A stretch of DNA of 57,790 bases from an uncultured Sphingobacteriales bacterium (GCA_946479435.1 CAMLFX010000005.1:1-57790); one strand, 5' to 3'; positions 18,392 to 28,221 are shown, counted from the first letter of the stretch. Translations and numbers: made by a program. Notes: generated from the letters alone by a model not told the origin.

Positions 18392-19867
18392 ATGCAGCAA
18401 CAACCCGCTATATCCGAAAAGCAATTAACTATTGCAGGTCTTGCAGTGCTATTTTTAGGCGTTGCAGCATTCGCATATACAGGTAGTTATTTTACGCTGG
18501 CGATACCTTTTGGCTTCCTGTTCATTATGACCATGGGGCTAAACTGGAAGCTGGCATATTGGTTGCTATTATTCTCTATCCCGGCTTCGGTACAGCTGGA
18601 GTTTATGAGCGATACACTCTCGACCTCGTTACCCGACGAGCCGATAATGTGGTTGTTCTTTCTGTTATTCATTTTTATGTGGGCAAGGCAACCTAACATG
18701 ATACCCAGATGGTGGTGGAGTAACCCTATAATAGTGCTTTTGCTGCTGCAATATTTGTGGATGATAGTTGCAGTGCTTTACTCACACGAGCCCTTGTTGT
18801 CGGTGAAATGGATGGCTGCAAAATCATGGTATTTGGTTTGCTTCCTGATACTGCCATTATTCATTTTTACTGAAAAAAAAGACATCAGGAGAGGATTTGT
18901 AGTATTATTGGTGCCAACCATTATTACCATAATTATAATAAATATAAGGCATGCTGCTTTAGGCTTCCACTTTCGAAAAGTTGAAAAGGCGATTAACCCA
19001 ATTTACATCAATCACGTTGATTATTCCACGGTGCTGTCAATGGTTTTTCCAATGTTGGTTGTAGGTGTAATATTAACCCGTGGCAAATCCTGGTTGCTGC
19101 GCCTGACTATGCTGGCGCTGTGCTTGTTTATGTTGCCGGCAATATACCTTACCTATGCGCGTGCAGCAATGGTTGCAGTGGTGTTTTGTATTGTGGTTGC
19201 TATAGCCATCCGAATGAAGTTGGTTAACCTTATTTTACCCTTCATGTATGGCTTTATTGCACTGATGCTGGTGTTTATTACCGACAATAATCACTACATA
19301 AATTATCGCCCTAACTATCAGAAAACATTTATGCGCAATAAGTTCGAAGACCATATCATGGCTACTATCCGTGGGCAGGATATGTCTTCAATGGAGCGGT
19401 TGTACAGGTGGATAGCAGCAGTGCGTATGAGTAAGGATGAACCAATAGTAGGTTATGGGCCTAATGCCTTTTATTATTACTACAAACCATACGCAGTATC
19501 ATCATTCAAAACCTATGTAAGCCGTAATGAAGAACACTCTACCACGCACAACTATTACCTGTACATGCTGGTAGAACAAGGATGGCCGGCCATGATTATC
19601 TATGCGGTATTTGTAGCGGTGTATTTTGCCCAGGCGCAAAAAATATATCACCGTTTCAAGGGAAGAGACAGATTTTATAAATACTGTACATTAGGGTTGG
19701 CTATGGTATTTGCAGCTTGTTTTATCAACAACTTCTTTTCTGAACTGTTAGAGTCGCATAAGATAGGTTCACTATTCTATCTTACAGTAGCACTAACCGT
19801 AATACTGGATAAGAAAAGCCGCGATCTTGAAAAGGAAGATATGGCAACTGCTGCTAATCAAGCTTAG
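18392..19867 (+). CDS. O-antigen ligase/polymerase family membrane protein
   Basis: A 491-aa protein with about eleven membrane helices and the large periplasmic loop of the Wzy_C/WaaL family. The loop contains RGQDMSSMERLYRWIAAVRM and YGPNAFYYYYKPY...EEHSTTHNYYLYMLVEQGW, the conserved segment with the key His. Such enzymes ligate or polymerise undecaprenyl-linked O-units on the periplasmic side. ATG 18392 is taken as start; an in-frame TTG lies just before it. It is coupled to the Wzz gene (7-base gap) and overlaps convergent ispG by 14 bp. Confidence 0.85.
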   Translation: MQQQPAISEKQLTIAGLAVLFLGVAAFAYTGSYFTLAIPFGFLFIMTMGLNWKLAYWLLLFSIPASVQLEFMSDTLSTSLPDEPIMWLFFLLFIFMWARQPNMIPRWWWSNPIIVLLLLQYLWMIVAVLYSHEPLLSVKWMAAKSWYLVCFLILPLFIFTEKKDIRRGFVVLLVPTIITIIIINIRHAALGFHFRKVEKAINPIYINHVDYSTVLSMVFPMLVVGVILTRGKSWLLRLTMLALCLFMLPAIYLTYARAAMVAVVFCIVVAIAIRMKLVNLILPFMYGFIALMLVFITDNNHYINYRPNYQKTFMRNKFEDHIMATIRGQDMSSMERLYRWIAAVRMSKDEPIVGYGPNAFYYYYKPYAVSSFKTYVSRNEEHSTTHNYYLYMLVEQGWPAMIIYAVFVAVYFAQAQKIYHRFKGRDRFYKYCTLGLAMVFAACFINNFFSELLESHKIGSLFYLTVALTVILDKKSRDLEKEDMATAANQA

Positions 19868-21848
19868 GTTCTATCCACGCATCATTGTCTTTTAATAGCT
19901 GTATCAGCTCATCAACAGCTATTTCACTAGGTACATTTTTCTTTACTACCTCTTTGCTTTTGTATAGTGTTATTTTGCCGGGTCCGCTACCTACATAACC
20001 AAAGTCTGCATCTGCCATTTCGCCTGGGCCGTTCACTACGCAACCCATTATAGCGATCTTCACACCTTTCAGGTGATTAGTAGCGTTGCGAATCTTAGCA
20101 GTAGTTTCCTGCAGATCAAATAACGTACGGCCGCAACTTGGACAACTTATGTACTCGGTCTTACTGATACGTGTACGTGTAGCTTGCAGTATTGAGAATG
20201 CAGTATTATTTAAGAACTGATAATTGTTGCTAACAGGCAAATATGTACGGCCAGACATTTTTACGTTTGGTGCCGAAGTGTTTTGCAGCCATATCCCATC
20301 ACCCATTCCTTCAAGTAACAGGCCACCTGTATCTGTAGCTAATGCTATTAATTGCTCATCGATAGTAATAGCTTCACTTTTTGTTTGCAGTATCACAGGG
20401 CAAGCAGCACCTTGTAGCATAAGTTCACTTACAAACCGGCGTATGGATGGCATTGTATGCGTATTGCTACTATGCACGCACAATATTGTTTGTTCACTGT
20501 CCTTTGCTTTAGCAATTAAATTTTGTAAAAGCTTCCAATCGGCATTGGCATCAACGCTTACAAAGTGTAGCCCATTAATTGTGGTGTCAGATAAAAAATC
20601 TTCAGAAGTTAATAATGGATGGTGCTTTGTTTTATCGATATCACCCAGCCACGTACTATAATTGCAAATAACCTGCAAAGTACCCGGCAATGCGAAACTT
20701 AAAGCAGTGTTGCCGGTATATATGTAGTCTGCAGCAGCTTCGCCAATATTCCACTTGTCGGTTGCATCATCGTAACGATATCCAATAGCTTCCAGCTTTT
20801 TGTAATTAATTTCCGGCTCATGGCTTAAATCTGCCACTACAACCGGTGTGTGCGCGCTTCCCGTTTTGCCCGCATTTTTTGTTGGCCTGCGCCTATAGCT
20901 GAAGGGGTCGTATGGCAATACGGTATTGTTATAAGGATGGATTGCTTGTTGTTGATGCTGCCTGTTGTCATATCGTTTTACAAGATCTTTGCAAACAGGT
21001 ATTTCAAATTCCGGATCTTCTGTTAGTGAAACACGTATAGTATCACCAATGCCGTCTTCAAGCAAAGTTCCAATTCCTATTGCGCTTTTTATACGGCCAT
21101 CTTCACCATCGCCTGCTTCTGTAACGCCTAGGTGTAGCGGGTAACATTCGCCAAATTCTTCATCCATTTTTTGTACCAGCAACCGGTATGCCTGTACCAT
21201 TACCTGTGGGTTGCTCGATTTCATACTTAATATGATCTGGTGATATGCTTCATCTCTGGCTATACGCAAAAATTCCATAGCGCTTTCAACCATGCCAATA
21301 GGAGTATCGCCATAACGGCTCATGATGCGGTCGCTTAATGAACCATGATTTGTTCCTATACGCATAGCAGTTCCATATTCTTTACAGATACGAACCAAAG
21401 GAGTAAACCTGGTGCGTATACGGTCTATTTCTGCTGCATATTCCGTATCGGTGTATTCTAATATGTCAAATTTCTTTCTGTCAACATAATTGCCTGGGTT
21501 TATGCGCACTTTCTCTACTATACGGGCAGCTATTTCAGCTGCGTTGGGCGTAAAGTGTATATCGGCCACCAGGGGCGTGTCATAGCCTTTGCTGCGCAGT
21601 TCATTTTTTATCAGCAGAAGATTTTCGGCTTCTTTTTTACTTGGTGCTGTTATACGTACCAGTTCAGCGCCTGCTTCTATGCAGCGTATGGTTTGCGCTA
21701 CCGTCGCATATGTATCCATGGTATCGGTAGTGGTCATAGTTTGTATCCTGATAGGGTTAAAGTTGCCCAGTGTTAAATGGCCAATTTTCACCTCTTTCGT
21801 AGGTAAACGTTTATATTCTGTAAGAGAAGTGCAGTATTGTTGCAGCAT
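19854..21848 (-). CDS. ispG: 4-hydroxy-3-methylbut-2-enyl diphosphate synthase (large form)
   Basis: IspG/GcpE converts MEcPP to HMBPP in the MEP isoprenoid pathway using a [4Fe-4S] cluster. From ATG 21848 the protein is 664 aa, the long form with an extra domain between the TIM barrel and the C-terminal cluster domain, as in plants, Chlamydiae and Bacteroidota. Cluster ligands are visible in SCPSCGRTLF and MGCVVNGPGEMADADFG. An in-frame TTG at 21917 would add 23 hydrophobic residues, but a -7 box lies between the two, favouring 21848. Its 3' end overlaps the convergent ligase gene. Confidence 0.95.
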   Translation of the reverse strand: MLQQYCTSLTEYKRLPTKEVKIGHLTLGNFNPIRIQTMTTTDTMDTYATVAQTIRCIEAGAELVRITAPSKKEAENLLLIKNELRSKGYDTPLVADIHFTPNAAEIAARIVEKVRINPGNYVDRKKFDILEYTDTEYAAEIDRIRTRFTPLVRICKEYGTAMRIGTNHGSLSDRIMSRYGDTPIGMVESAMEFLRIARDEAYHQIILSMKSSNPQVMVQAYRLLVQKMDEEFGECYPLHLGVTEAGDGEDGRIKSAIGIGTLLEDGIGDTIRVSLTEDPEFEIPVCKDLVKRYDNRQHQQQAIHPYNNTVLPYDPFSYRRRPTKNAGKTGSAHTPVVVADLSHEPEINYKKLEAIGYRYDDATDKWNIGEAAADYIYTGNTALSFALPGTLQVICNYSTWLGDIDKTKHHPLLTSEDFLSDTTINGLHFVSVDANADWKLLQNLIAKAKDSEQTILCVHSSNTHTMPSIRRFVSELMLQGAACPVILQTKSEAITIDEQLIALATDTGGLLLEGMGDGIWLQNTSAPNVKMSGRTYLPVSNNYQFLNNTAFSILQATRTRISKTEYISCPSCGRTLFDLQETTAKIRNATNHLKGVKIAIMGCVVNGPGEMADADFGYVGSGPGKITLYKSKEVVKKNVPSEIAVDELIQLLKDNDAWIEPKLD

Positions 21849-21868
21849 TGTAAAGGGAAAATACAACG

Positions 21869-21876
21869 CAAAGTTA
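21869..21876 (-). promoter_or_regulatory. ispG -7 box
   Basis: Minus-strand TAACTTTG, 20 bases upstream of ATG 21848. It lies downstream of the alternative TTG start at 21917 and so decides the start. Confidence 0.45.
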
Positions 21877-22031
21877 TAGCATGTAGCTAACAGATAATGT
21901 GAAAAATAGCGGACCAAGGTTTTAAAGTGCCCGTGCCGGATGTATGCATTTAAAACAAATTATTATCGTGAAGAAGGATTATGTGTTTTTTTGCGAAACA
22001 ATAGTAATTTAGCAACAGATAAACCGCCTGG

Positions 22032-22793
22032 ATGCAATACGAAGTTAAACAGTTAGGCAAGTTCAAATATATAGAGGAAGGAGAAGGTGAACCATTAGTG
22101 CTGTTACACGGCCTTTTTGGCGCGCTTAGTAATTTTCAGGACCTCGTTGATCATTTCCGTCATAATTATCAGGTAGTAATACCAATGTTGCCTTTGTTCG
22201 ATCTGTCGATACTGGATACTACAGTGAATGGACTGGCTAAGCACGTTATGAAGTTCATCGAGACCCGTGGTTTCGATAAGGTGCATCTATTGGGTAACTC
22301 TCTAGGTGGCCACGTAGGCCTGGTATATACTTTGAAAGAGCAGGATAAGGTGAAAACTATCACACTTACCGGCAGTTCCGGCCTTTTTGAAAATGGTATG
22401 GGCGAAACTTACCCCAAAAGGGGCGACTATGATTTTATTAAGAAAAAAACAGAATTAACATTTTATGATCCTCAGGTTGCCACTAAAGAGTTGGTAGATG
22501 AGGTATATGCAATTGTTAATAATAGATTAAAAGCCATTAAGGTAATTGCATTAGCTAAATCGGCTATACGGCATAATCTTGGCGATGAATTGCAAGGTAT
22601 CCATGTACCCACATGCCTGATATGGGGTAGAAATGATACTATAACCCCGCCAATGGTGGCTGAAGAGTTTAAATCGCTGATCCCTAATTCTGAATTGCAT
22701 TGGATAGATAAATGTGGCCATGCACCTATGATGGAAGTGCCGGAAGCATTTAATAAGATATTAGAGAAGTTTCTTTCGGAGCACAAAGGATAA
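22032..22793 (+). CDS. alpha/beta-fold hydrolase
   Basis: A 253-aa cytosolic alpha/beta hydrolase with a complete triad: Ser90 in the nucleophile elbow GNSLGG, Asp202 in WGRNDTITP and His230 in CGHAPMMEVP. The oxyanion strand LVLLHGLFGALSNF (22-35) is intact and a short lid region lies around residues 125-170. The substrate cannot be read from sequence; relatives act on esters, C-C bonds (MhpC-like) or lipids. The 107-base gap after it has no terminator, so the CBS gene may be co-transcribed. Confidence 0.88.
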   Translation: MQYEVKQLGKFKYIEEGEGEPLVLLHGLFGALSNFQDLVDHFRHNYQVVIPMLPLFDLSILDTTVNGLAKHVMKFIETRGFDKVHLLGNSLGGHVGLVYTLKEQDKVKTITLTGSSGLFENGMGETYPKRGDYDFIKKKTELTFYDPQVATKELVDEVYAIVNNRLKAIKVIALAKSAIRHNLGDELQGIHVPTCLIWGRNDTITPPMVAEEFKSLIPNSELHWIDKCGHAPMMEVPEAFNKILEKFLSEHKG

Positions 22794-22900
22794 AGAATCT
22801 CACAAATTTGTCATTTTAAGGTATAGAAGCAGGGTTTAAGAAAACTGGTGCGAGTTTTGTATTGTATATACATAGATGAGTTAAGATAAAGTGTACAGCC

Positions 22901-23563
22901 ATGGTAATAGAACAATTAATATCCCCCGTGCCCACCTTATTACCGTCAGATACCGGTAATAAAGCGCTCCATTTAATGGAAGAAAGTAACCTTACCCAAT
23001 TACCTCTTGTTTTGGAAGAGCAATATATGGGCTTGGTTCAGGAGAATGATGTGCTTGATTGGGAAAGCCCTGAATCGCAACTTAGTGCAGCTGATTTTTT
23101 ACAGCAATACCGGCCTGCCGTTTTTGCTAACGGACATCCTTATGAGGCTATGCGTATGGCCCATCAGCAGAACCTATCTGTAGTGCCTGTAGTAAACAAT
23201 GAGAATAAATATATTGGTTCAATAACTCGCAACGACCTTCTAAAATACATTACTGAAAATAGTGGCCTCGATAATCCTGGTGGTATTATAGTACTGGAAA
23301 TAGATCCTAAAAATTACAGCCTGTACGAAATTGCCCGTATTTGCGAAAGCGAAGAGACTATCATTTTAAGTAGTCAATTGTATAGTAATCCGATAACCGG
23401 GAAGGTTGAAATAACCCTTAAAACTAACCGCAGCCATATGGAAGGCGTAGCATCGGCCTTCGAAAGACATAGCTATGTAGTGAAAGAAGTGTATGGCGAA
23501 CGTTCGGGACAGGACGATACATTAGACCGTTATCATCAACTCATGAATTACATTAATATGTAA
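22901..23563 (+). CDS. CBS-domain pair protein with C-terminal ACT-like region
   Basis: A 220-aa cytosolic protein. Two CBS repeats occupy about residues 1-60 and 65-125, the second recognisable in VVPVVNNENKYIGSITRNDLLKYI. The last ~80 residues (GGIIVLEIDPKNYSLYEIARICESEE onward) have the beta-alpha-beta pattern of an ACT-like ligand-binding domain. CBS pairs bind adenosine nucleotides and regulate partners; no enzyme is fused here. In Bacteroidota such genes often adjoin a NAD kinase, but none is present here. Its stop codon forms the first bases of a TAATTTTG box in front of the next gene. Confidence 0.82.
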   Translation: MVIEQLISPVPTLLPSDTGNKALHLMEESNLTQLPLVLEEQYMGLVQENDVLDWESPESQLSAADFLQQYRPAVFANGHPYEAMRMAHQQNLSVVPVVNNENKYIGSITRNDLLKYITENSGLDNPGGIIVLEIDPKNYSLYEIARICESEETIILSSQLYSNPITGKVEITLKTNRSHMEGVASAFERHSYVVKEVYGERSGQDDTLDRYHQLMNYINM

Positions 23564-23568
23564 TTTTG
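23561..23568 (+). promoter_or_regulatory. possible -7 box overlapping the CBS gene stop codon
   Basis: TAATTTTG matches TAnnTTTG, begins at the TAA stop of the CBS gene and ends 23 bases before the DUF3109 ATG. No -33 element is seen. AT-rich coincidence is possible. Confidence 0.3.
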
Positions 23569-23591
23569 CAAAAAGATCCTGATTTAGAATA

Positions 23592-24170
23592 ATGATAGCG
23601 ATAGATCATGTGCTGCTAAGCGATGAAGTGGTAGAGGCGGAATTTGTTTGCGACCTGAACAGTTGCAAAGGCGGTTGCTGCGTAGATGGTGATTGCGGTG
23701 CGCCACTCACCAAGGAAGAAACAGGTATTTTATCTGAGATTTATCCTATAGTAAAGCCATACCTTTCTCAGGAATATATCAATGAAATAGAAACACAAGG
23801 TACCCACACTACAGACGATGAGTTTGGGTATGTAACACCGACAGTAAATGGTGGTATTTGTGTATATGCATATACCGATGATGCCGGCATAGTAAAATGT
23901 GCCATTGAAAAAGCATGGAAAGATGGCAAAATAAATTTCCAAAAGCCTATATCCTGTCATTTATACCCTATACGTATTAAAGAACATCCGGGATATGAGA
24001 CCGTGAATTACGAACCTCGCAAAAAGCTTTGCAAACCGGCTTGCAAGCTGGGCAAACAATTAAAAGTGCCTGTGTACAAGTTTCTTAAAAATTCTATAGT
24101 GCGCAAATATGGCGAAGAATTCTATGAAGCGCTGGATGCCGTAGCTGTAAAAATGAACAGCGATAAATAA
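23592..24170 (+). CDS. DUF3109 family cysteine-rich protein
   Basis: A 192-aa cytosolic protein of the DUF3109/YkgJ-like class. The N-terminus carries a compact cluster CDLNSCKGGCCVDGDCGAPL (about 19-38), followed by GGICVYAY, KCAIEKAW, ISCHLYPIRI and LCKPACKLG. This spread of cysteines fits zinc or Fe-S binding, as proposed for the family; function is not established. It ends 3 bases before the stop of convergent rpoN, with no hairpin between them. Confidence 0.85.
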   Translation: MIAIDHVLLSDEVVEAEFVCDLNSCKGGCCVDGDCGAPLTKEETGILSEIYPIVKPYLSQEYINEIETQGTHTTDDEFGYVTPTVNGGICVYAYTDDAGIVKCAIEKAWKDGKINFQKPISCHLYPIRIKEHPGYETVNYEPRKKLCKPACKLGKQLKVPVYKFLKNSIVRKYGEEFYEALDAVAVKMNSDK

Positions 24171-24173
24171 AAT

Positions 24174-25664
24174 CTAAAGTTCTTTTCTAAGGCGTGCTAC
24201 AGGAATATTTAGCTGCTCGCGATATTTAGCCACGGTACGCCGGGCAATATTGTATCCCTTTTCCTGTAGCATATCCGTCAGCTTTTCGTCAGAGTATGGT
24301 TTACGTTTATTTTCACCGCCTATTATTTCATTAAGAATAGTTTTTACCTCGCGGGTAGATACTTCTTCACCACTTTCTGTTTGTAATGCTTCCGAGAAAA
24401 AGTATTTCAACTTGTAGGTGCCAAATTCTGTTTGCACAAATTTACTATTGGCCACGCGCGATACAGTTGATACATCTAACGACGTCATTTGGGCAATATC
24501 TTTTAATATCATTGGCTTCAGCGTTGTTTCGTCGCCAGTCAAGAAAAACTCTTGTTGAAAACCAATAATGGCCTGCATTGTTTGCAGTAGTGTATGCTGA
24601 CGCTGTTTAATAGCATCGATAAACCATTTTGCAGAATCCAGTTTTTGCTTAATGAATAAAAGCGCTTCCTTTTGCTGTTTATTTTTTTTGTCGCTACGGT
24701 CATAAGCCCGCATCATTTCTTTATATCCTTCCGATATACGCAGTTCGGGTGCATTTTTAGCATTGAGCGATAGCTCGAGATTGCCATTGTTGTTAAATAC
24801 AAAAAAGTCTGGAATAATATAGCTTTCAGCTTTGTTAAGTATGGCAAAGGCTGAGCCCGGTTTAGGGTTTAATTTGATGATGATATTTATTACCTCACGA
24901 AACTTTTCATCATTCAGTCCAAGTTGCCTTTGTATTTTATCGTAATGCTTTTTTATAAACTCGTTGAAATAGTTTTCGATAACTAGTATTGCGTTTTTTA
25001 CATTCTCAGTAGCAGGATTCATTCTTTTTAGCTGAAGCAGCAGGCACTCCTGCAGGTTCCAGGCACACACACCTGGCGGGTCGAACTGAAGCTGTATCCG
25101 TTGTATTATGTCGCTAACCTCTTCAGAATTCGTATAAATATTTCTTCCAAACGCAAGGTCATCAACCAGGGCAGTTACTTCTCTGCGCAGGTATCCATCT
25201 TCATCTATGCTGCCAATTATCTGTTCTGCGATTGTTTGCATACGGTCATCCAGTTCCAGCATACCCAATTGGTCCAGCAGGTGATCGTGGAAATTGCTTT
25301 CCACACGTACGGGTGTGCCTACTCTTTCATTATCTCCGCTGCCATAATAATCGTCTCCATAGTCATAAGATCCACCTTCATCATCTTCGTGCCTCAAAAA
25401 ATCGTCCAGATCTACTTTCTCTGCAGTGTCGTTGCTCAGTTCTACATCATCCAACTCAGCATCTCCATCATTGGTATCGTTATCGCTCAAATCATATTCA
25501 TCATGCTCCTCCTCCGTTCCATGTTCCAATGCCGGGTTTTCCTCCATTTCTTCCTTAATGCGCTCCTCCAGGTTGGTAGTAGGTACCTGTAGCAACTTCA
25601 TAAGCTGAATTTGCTGCGGGGATAGCTTTTGTAATAGTTTCTGCTGTTGCGACTGTCTGAGCAT
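24174..25664 (-). CDS. rpoN: RNA polymerase sigma-54 factor
   Basis: RpoN (496 aa) directs RNA polymerase to -24/-12 promoters and needs AAA+ activators. Region I is the Gln/Leu-rich N-terminus (QSQQQKLLQKLSPQQIQLMK), region II is a very acidic stretch (about 50-110), then come the core-binding domain and the DNA-binding C-terminus with the RpoN box ARRTVAKYRE at residues 474-483. No enhancer-binding protein or hpf gene is adjacent. The last 13 residues form a short basic tail typical of this phylum. Confidence 0.97.
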   Translation of the reverse strand: MLRQSQQQKLLQKLSPQQIQLMKLLQVPTTNLEERIKEEMEENPALEHGTEEEHDEYDLSDNDTNDGDAELDDVELSNDTAEKVDLDDFLRHEDDEGGSYDYGDDYYGSGDNERVGTPVRVESNFHDHLLDQLGMLELDDRMQTIAEQIIGSIDEDGYLRREVTALVDDLAFGRNIYTNSEEVSDIIQRIQLQFDPPGVCAWNLQECLLLQLKRMNPATENVKNAILVIENYFNEFIKKHYDKIQRQLGLNDEKFREVINIIIKLNPKPGSAFAILNKAESYIIPDFFVFNNNGNLELSLNAKNAPELRISEGYKEMMRAYDRSDKKNKQQKEALLFIKQKLDSAKWFIDAIKQRQHTLLQTMQAIIGFQQEFFLTGDETTLKPMILKDIAQMTSLDVSTVSRVANSKFVQTEFGTYKLKYFFSEALQTESGEEVSTREVKTILNEIIGGENKRKPYSDEKLTDMLQEKGYNIARRTVAKYREQLNIPVARLRKEL

Positions 25665-25824
25665 ACCGTGTAAAAATAGAGTTTAAAGGTATAAAACAAG
25701 GTCTATAAACTACGTGAAAAACACCACTTAGAATAAAGAGTTAACATTTTATGACAATGTTAAAATACTTCTTTTATCAAAACTACTTTCGTACTTTTCT
25801 GCAAAATGTGAATAGCCGAAGTGC

Positions 25825-27036
25825 ATGATTAAGAAGCCATACATATCCCCGTCGTTTTCTTATGTACCACTTGAGGAAACGCTTGAGATAATCCCTAAAA
25901 AGAAGCAACTCTTCATTGGTATTCCTAAAGAAACCTCTTTTCAGGAGAATAGGGTTGCTTTAACCCCCGCGGCAGTGTCTGTGCTGGTAAACAATGGGCA
26001 CGAGATTGCCGTAGAGCATAATGCAGGAGAAGGCTCATTTTATTTTGATAGTGATTACAGTGAAGCCGGTGCCCGTATTGTGTACGAAAAGGCTGAGTTG
26101 TTTAAAGCAACAACTATCATAAAATCGGCACCTATTTCAGAAGAAGAGGCAGGTTTGCTTCAACCTAACCAGGTAGTTATATCTCCAATTCATCTGCCCT
26201 TCCTGAAGTCGGAAATGCTGGAGATTTTAATACAAAAGAAAATAATTGCAATAGCTTTCGAATCAATTAAGGACGATTCCGGCACTTACCCGATTGTACG
26301 CTCAATGAGCGAAATTGCGGGCAGCTCAGCCATTCTTACAGCTGCTAAATACCTAAGCAATGTACATAATGGTAAGGGTATACTTCTGGGTGGTATATCG
26401 GGCGTTCCGCCTGCCGAAGTATTGATAATAGGAGCGGGCATAGTAGGGGAATTCGCTGCACGTACAGCTTTAGGTTTAGGTGCTTCAGTAAAAATATTTG
26501 ATAATTCTATTTATCGCCTTATGCGCTTGCAAAACAATATCGGCAAGCGTTGTTATACATCAGTGCTAGATCCGCTAACATTGGCGGAAGAGTTGGCAAA
26601 TGCTGATGTAGCTGTAGGTGCGCTAAAACCAGTAAATGGAATAACGCCGGTGGTAGTTACCGATGATATGGTAAGCAATATGAAAGCGGGGTCTGTGATT
26701 GTAGATGTGAGTATAGACCGTGGTGGTTGCTTCGAAACATCTAAGGTAACATCGCACGAGAAGCCAATATTTAAGAAGTACGATGTAATACATTATTGTG
26801 TACCCAATATAGCATCGGGTATATCAAGAACGGCGTCGCGTGCTATTAGCAATGTGCTGATGCCTATAATGCAGCAGTGTGGCGATTCAGGCGGGGTAGA
26901 AGAACTGATACAAGTGAAGAAAGGTATCCGTAACGGGGTGTATATGTATAAAGGCTGTGTTACAAACGCACCGCTTGCCAGAAGATTTAATTTTAAATAT
27001 ACAGACCTCGAGCTGCTGCTCGCATCTCAAAGCTAA
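25825..27036 (+). CDS. ald: alanine dehydrogenase
   Basis: A 403-aa NAD-dependent dehydrogenase of the AlaDH/PNT family, catalysing L-alanine + NAD+ to pyruvate, ammonia and NADH. The AlaDH/PNT N-terminal motif IGIPKETSFQENRVALTP is followed by the Rossmann nucleotide site VLIIGAGIVGEFAA (about 200-213). No transmembrane PNT segment follows, which excludes transhydrogenase. Compared with classical ~370-aa enzymes it has about 30 extra N-terminal residues, as in other Bacteroidota. A TerB-like gene starts 8 bases after its stop. Confidence 0.9.
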   Translation: MIKKPYISPSFSYVPLEETLEIIPKKKQLFIGIPKETSFQENRVALTPAAVSVLVNNGHEIAVEHNAGEGSFYFDSDYSEAGARIVYEKAELFKATTIIKSAPISEEEAGLLQPNQVVISPIHLPFLKSEMLEILIQKKIIAIAFESIKDDSGTYPIVRSMSEIAGSSAILTAAKYLSNVHNGKGILLGGISGVPPAEVLIIGAGIVGEFAARTALGLGASVKIFDNSIYRLMRLQNNIGKRCYTSVLDPLTLAEELANADVAVGALKPVNGITPVVVTDDMVSNMKAGSVIVDVSIDRGGCFETSKVTSHEKPIFKKYDVIHYCVPNIASGISRTASRAISNVLMPIMQQCGDSGGVEELIQVKKGIRNGVYMYKGCVTNAPLARRFNFKYTDLELLLASQS

Positions 27037-27044
27037 TTACCTCT

Positions 27045-27419
27045 ATGCCGAATCATAGACTCAACAAAACCATCGCGGGTTACCATTTGCTGATGATACT
27101 ATCGGCTGTAGATTTTAGGGTAAGTGCTGCAGAGGATGAAGTGATACGCAACTATTTAGTAACGGAATTCCCTTTTCGGGTGAATTTGGACAGAGAAATG
27201 GAGGTGATTAGTAACCTGAGGCCGGACGAATGGGAGGCACACTTTATAAAATCGATGGATGATTTTTTCGATGATGCAACTGAGCAGGAACGAAAAAAAC
27301 TACTTGATTTTGCTCTGCAGCTAACTAAAGCCGATAATGTAATTACTAAAGAAGAAAATCATTATCTCAACCTGCTATTCGAAAATTGGGAGCACGATGG
27401 TTTAGGCTTCGAGTCCTAA
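27045..27419 (+). CDS. TerB-like small helical protein
   Basis: A 124-aa all-helical protein resembling the TerB/DjlA N-terminal fold, with AVDFRVSAAEDEVIRNYL near the start and ADNVITKEENHYLNLLF near the end, the acidic D/E-rich helix starts expected for this family. TerB proteins bind divalent metal and act near membranes in stress responses; the role of the stand-alone form is unknown. It is separated from ald by 8 bases and so is probably co-transcribed. Its last 18 bases overlap the end of convergent uppP. Confidence 0.7.
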   Translation: MPNHRLNKTIAGYHLLMILSAVDFRVSAAEDEVIRNYLVTEFPFRVNLDREMEVISNLRPDEWEAHFIKSMDDFFDDATEQERKKLLDFALQLTKADNVITKEENHYLNLLFENWEHDGLGFES

Positions 27420-28220
27420 TACCATGAGAATAATAAGCCCTGCTATTATACGATAGATGCCGAACAAGCGGAAACCATACTTTTGCAAAAAACTGATAAA
27501 GCTTTTAATCGCTACCATAGCTACTACAAAAGAAACTACAGTGCCTACGCCAAAAAGCATCAGGTTGTCTTTGTTTTCCATCAGCAGTTCATAGCCCTTC
27601 ATTTCTCCACCCGCAGCAGTTTGCCAATGCTTTAATACTAACGAATAGCCTGTTGCTGCAGCCATTGTGGGAACTGCAAGGAAAAAAGAAAATTCTGCTG
27701 CAAGGCTGCGTGTAAGCTTTTGCTGCATACCTCCTATAATGCTTGCCGCGCTCCGGCTAACACCCGGTATCATAGATATACACTGCCATACGCCTATCCA
27801 AAAGCCCTTCATAGGCGTTATCTGTGGTTCTTCAATGATGGTGGGGTTACGAAATGCTTTATCAATAAATAACAATACAATACCGCCTAATACCAGGCTG
27901 ACAGATACCGTAATAGGGCTTTCCAGTAGTTCTTCTATTGCATCATTAAAAAGAAAACCAAGTACAAGGGCCGGTATGACTGCAATAAATAACTTAAGAT
28001 AAAATTGCCATTTGCTGAAGTCGAAAAACTTTTTCCAGTACAGTACTACTACTGATAAGATGGCCCCAAGTTGAATGCATATTTCGAACAGTTTTGTAAA
28101 ACTATCTTCTTGTATGCCCATCAGTGAGCTGGCGATGATCATATGGCCTGTAGAGGAAACAGGTAAAAACTCTGTAATGCCCTCTACTATGCCGAGGATG
28201 ATAGCTTCAACTATAGTCAT
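27402..28220 (-). CDS. uppP: undecaprenyl-diphosphatase
   Basis: UppP/BacA (272 aa) dephosphorylates undecaprenyl diphosphate so the lipid carrier can be reused for peptidoglycan and surface glycans. The two signature motifs are intact: EGITEFLPVSSTGH (residues 13-26) and PGVSRSAASI near the middle, both facing the membrane active site. About eight hydrophobic helices are seen. It is the last gene of the folD-queE-uppP operon, one base after queE. Overproduction in other bacteria gives bacitracin tolerance. Confidence 0.96.
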   Translation of the reverse strand: MTIVEAIILGIVEGITEFLPVSSTGHMIIASSLMGIQEDSFTKLFEICIQLGAILSVVVLYWKKFFDFSKWQFYLKLFIAVIPALVLGFLFNDAIEELLESPITVSVSLVLGGIVLLFIDKAFRNPTIIEEPQITPMKGFWIGVWQCISMIPGVSRSAASIIGGMQQKLTRSLAAEFSFFLAVPTMAAATGYSLVLKHWQTAAGGEMKGYELLMENKDNLMLFGVGTVVSFVVAMVAIKSFISFLQKYGFRLFGIYRIIAGLIILMVLGLEA

Positions 28221-28221
28221 G

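Noticed and set aside
21849..21917. TTG-initiated extension of ispG
   Set aside because: It adds an atypical hydrophobic leader to a cytosolic enzyme, and the -7 box at 21869-21876 lies within it.
22005..22012. TAATTTAG as a promoter box for the alpha/beta hydrolase
   Set aside because: One mismatch to TAnnTTTG and a TTTG only 11 bp upstream; not convincing.
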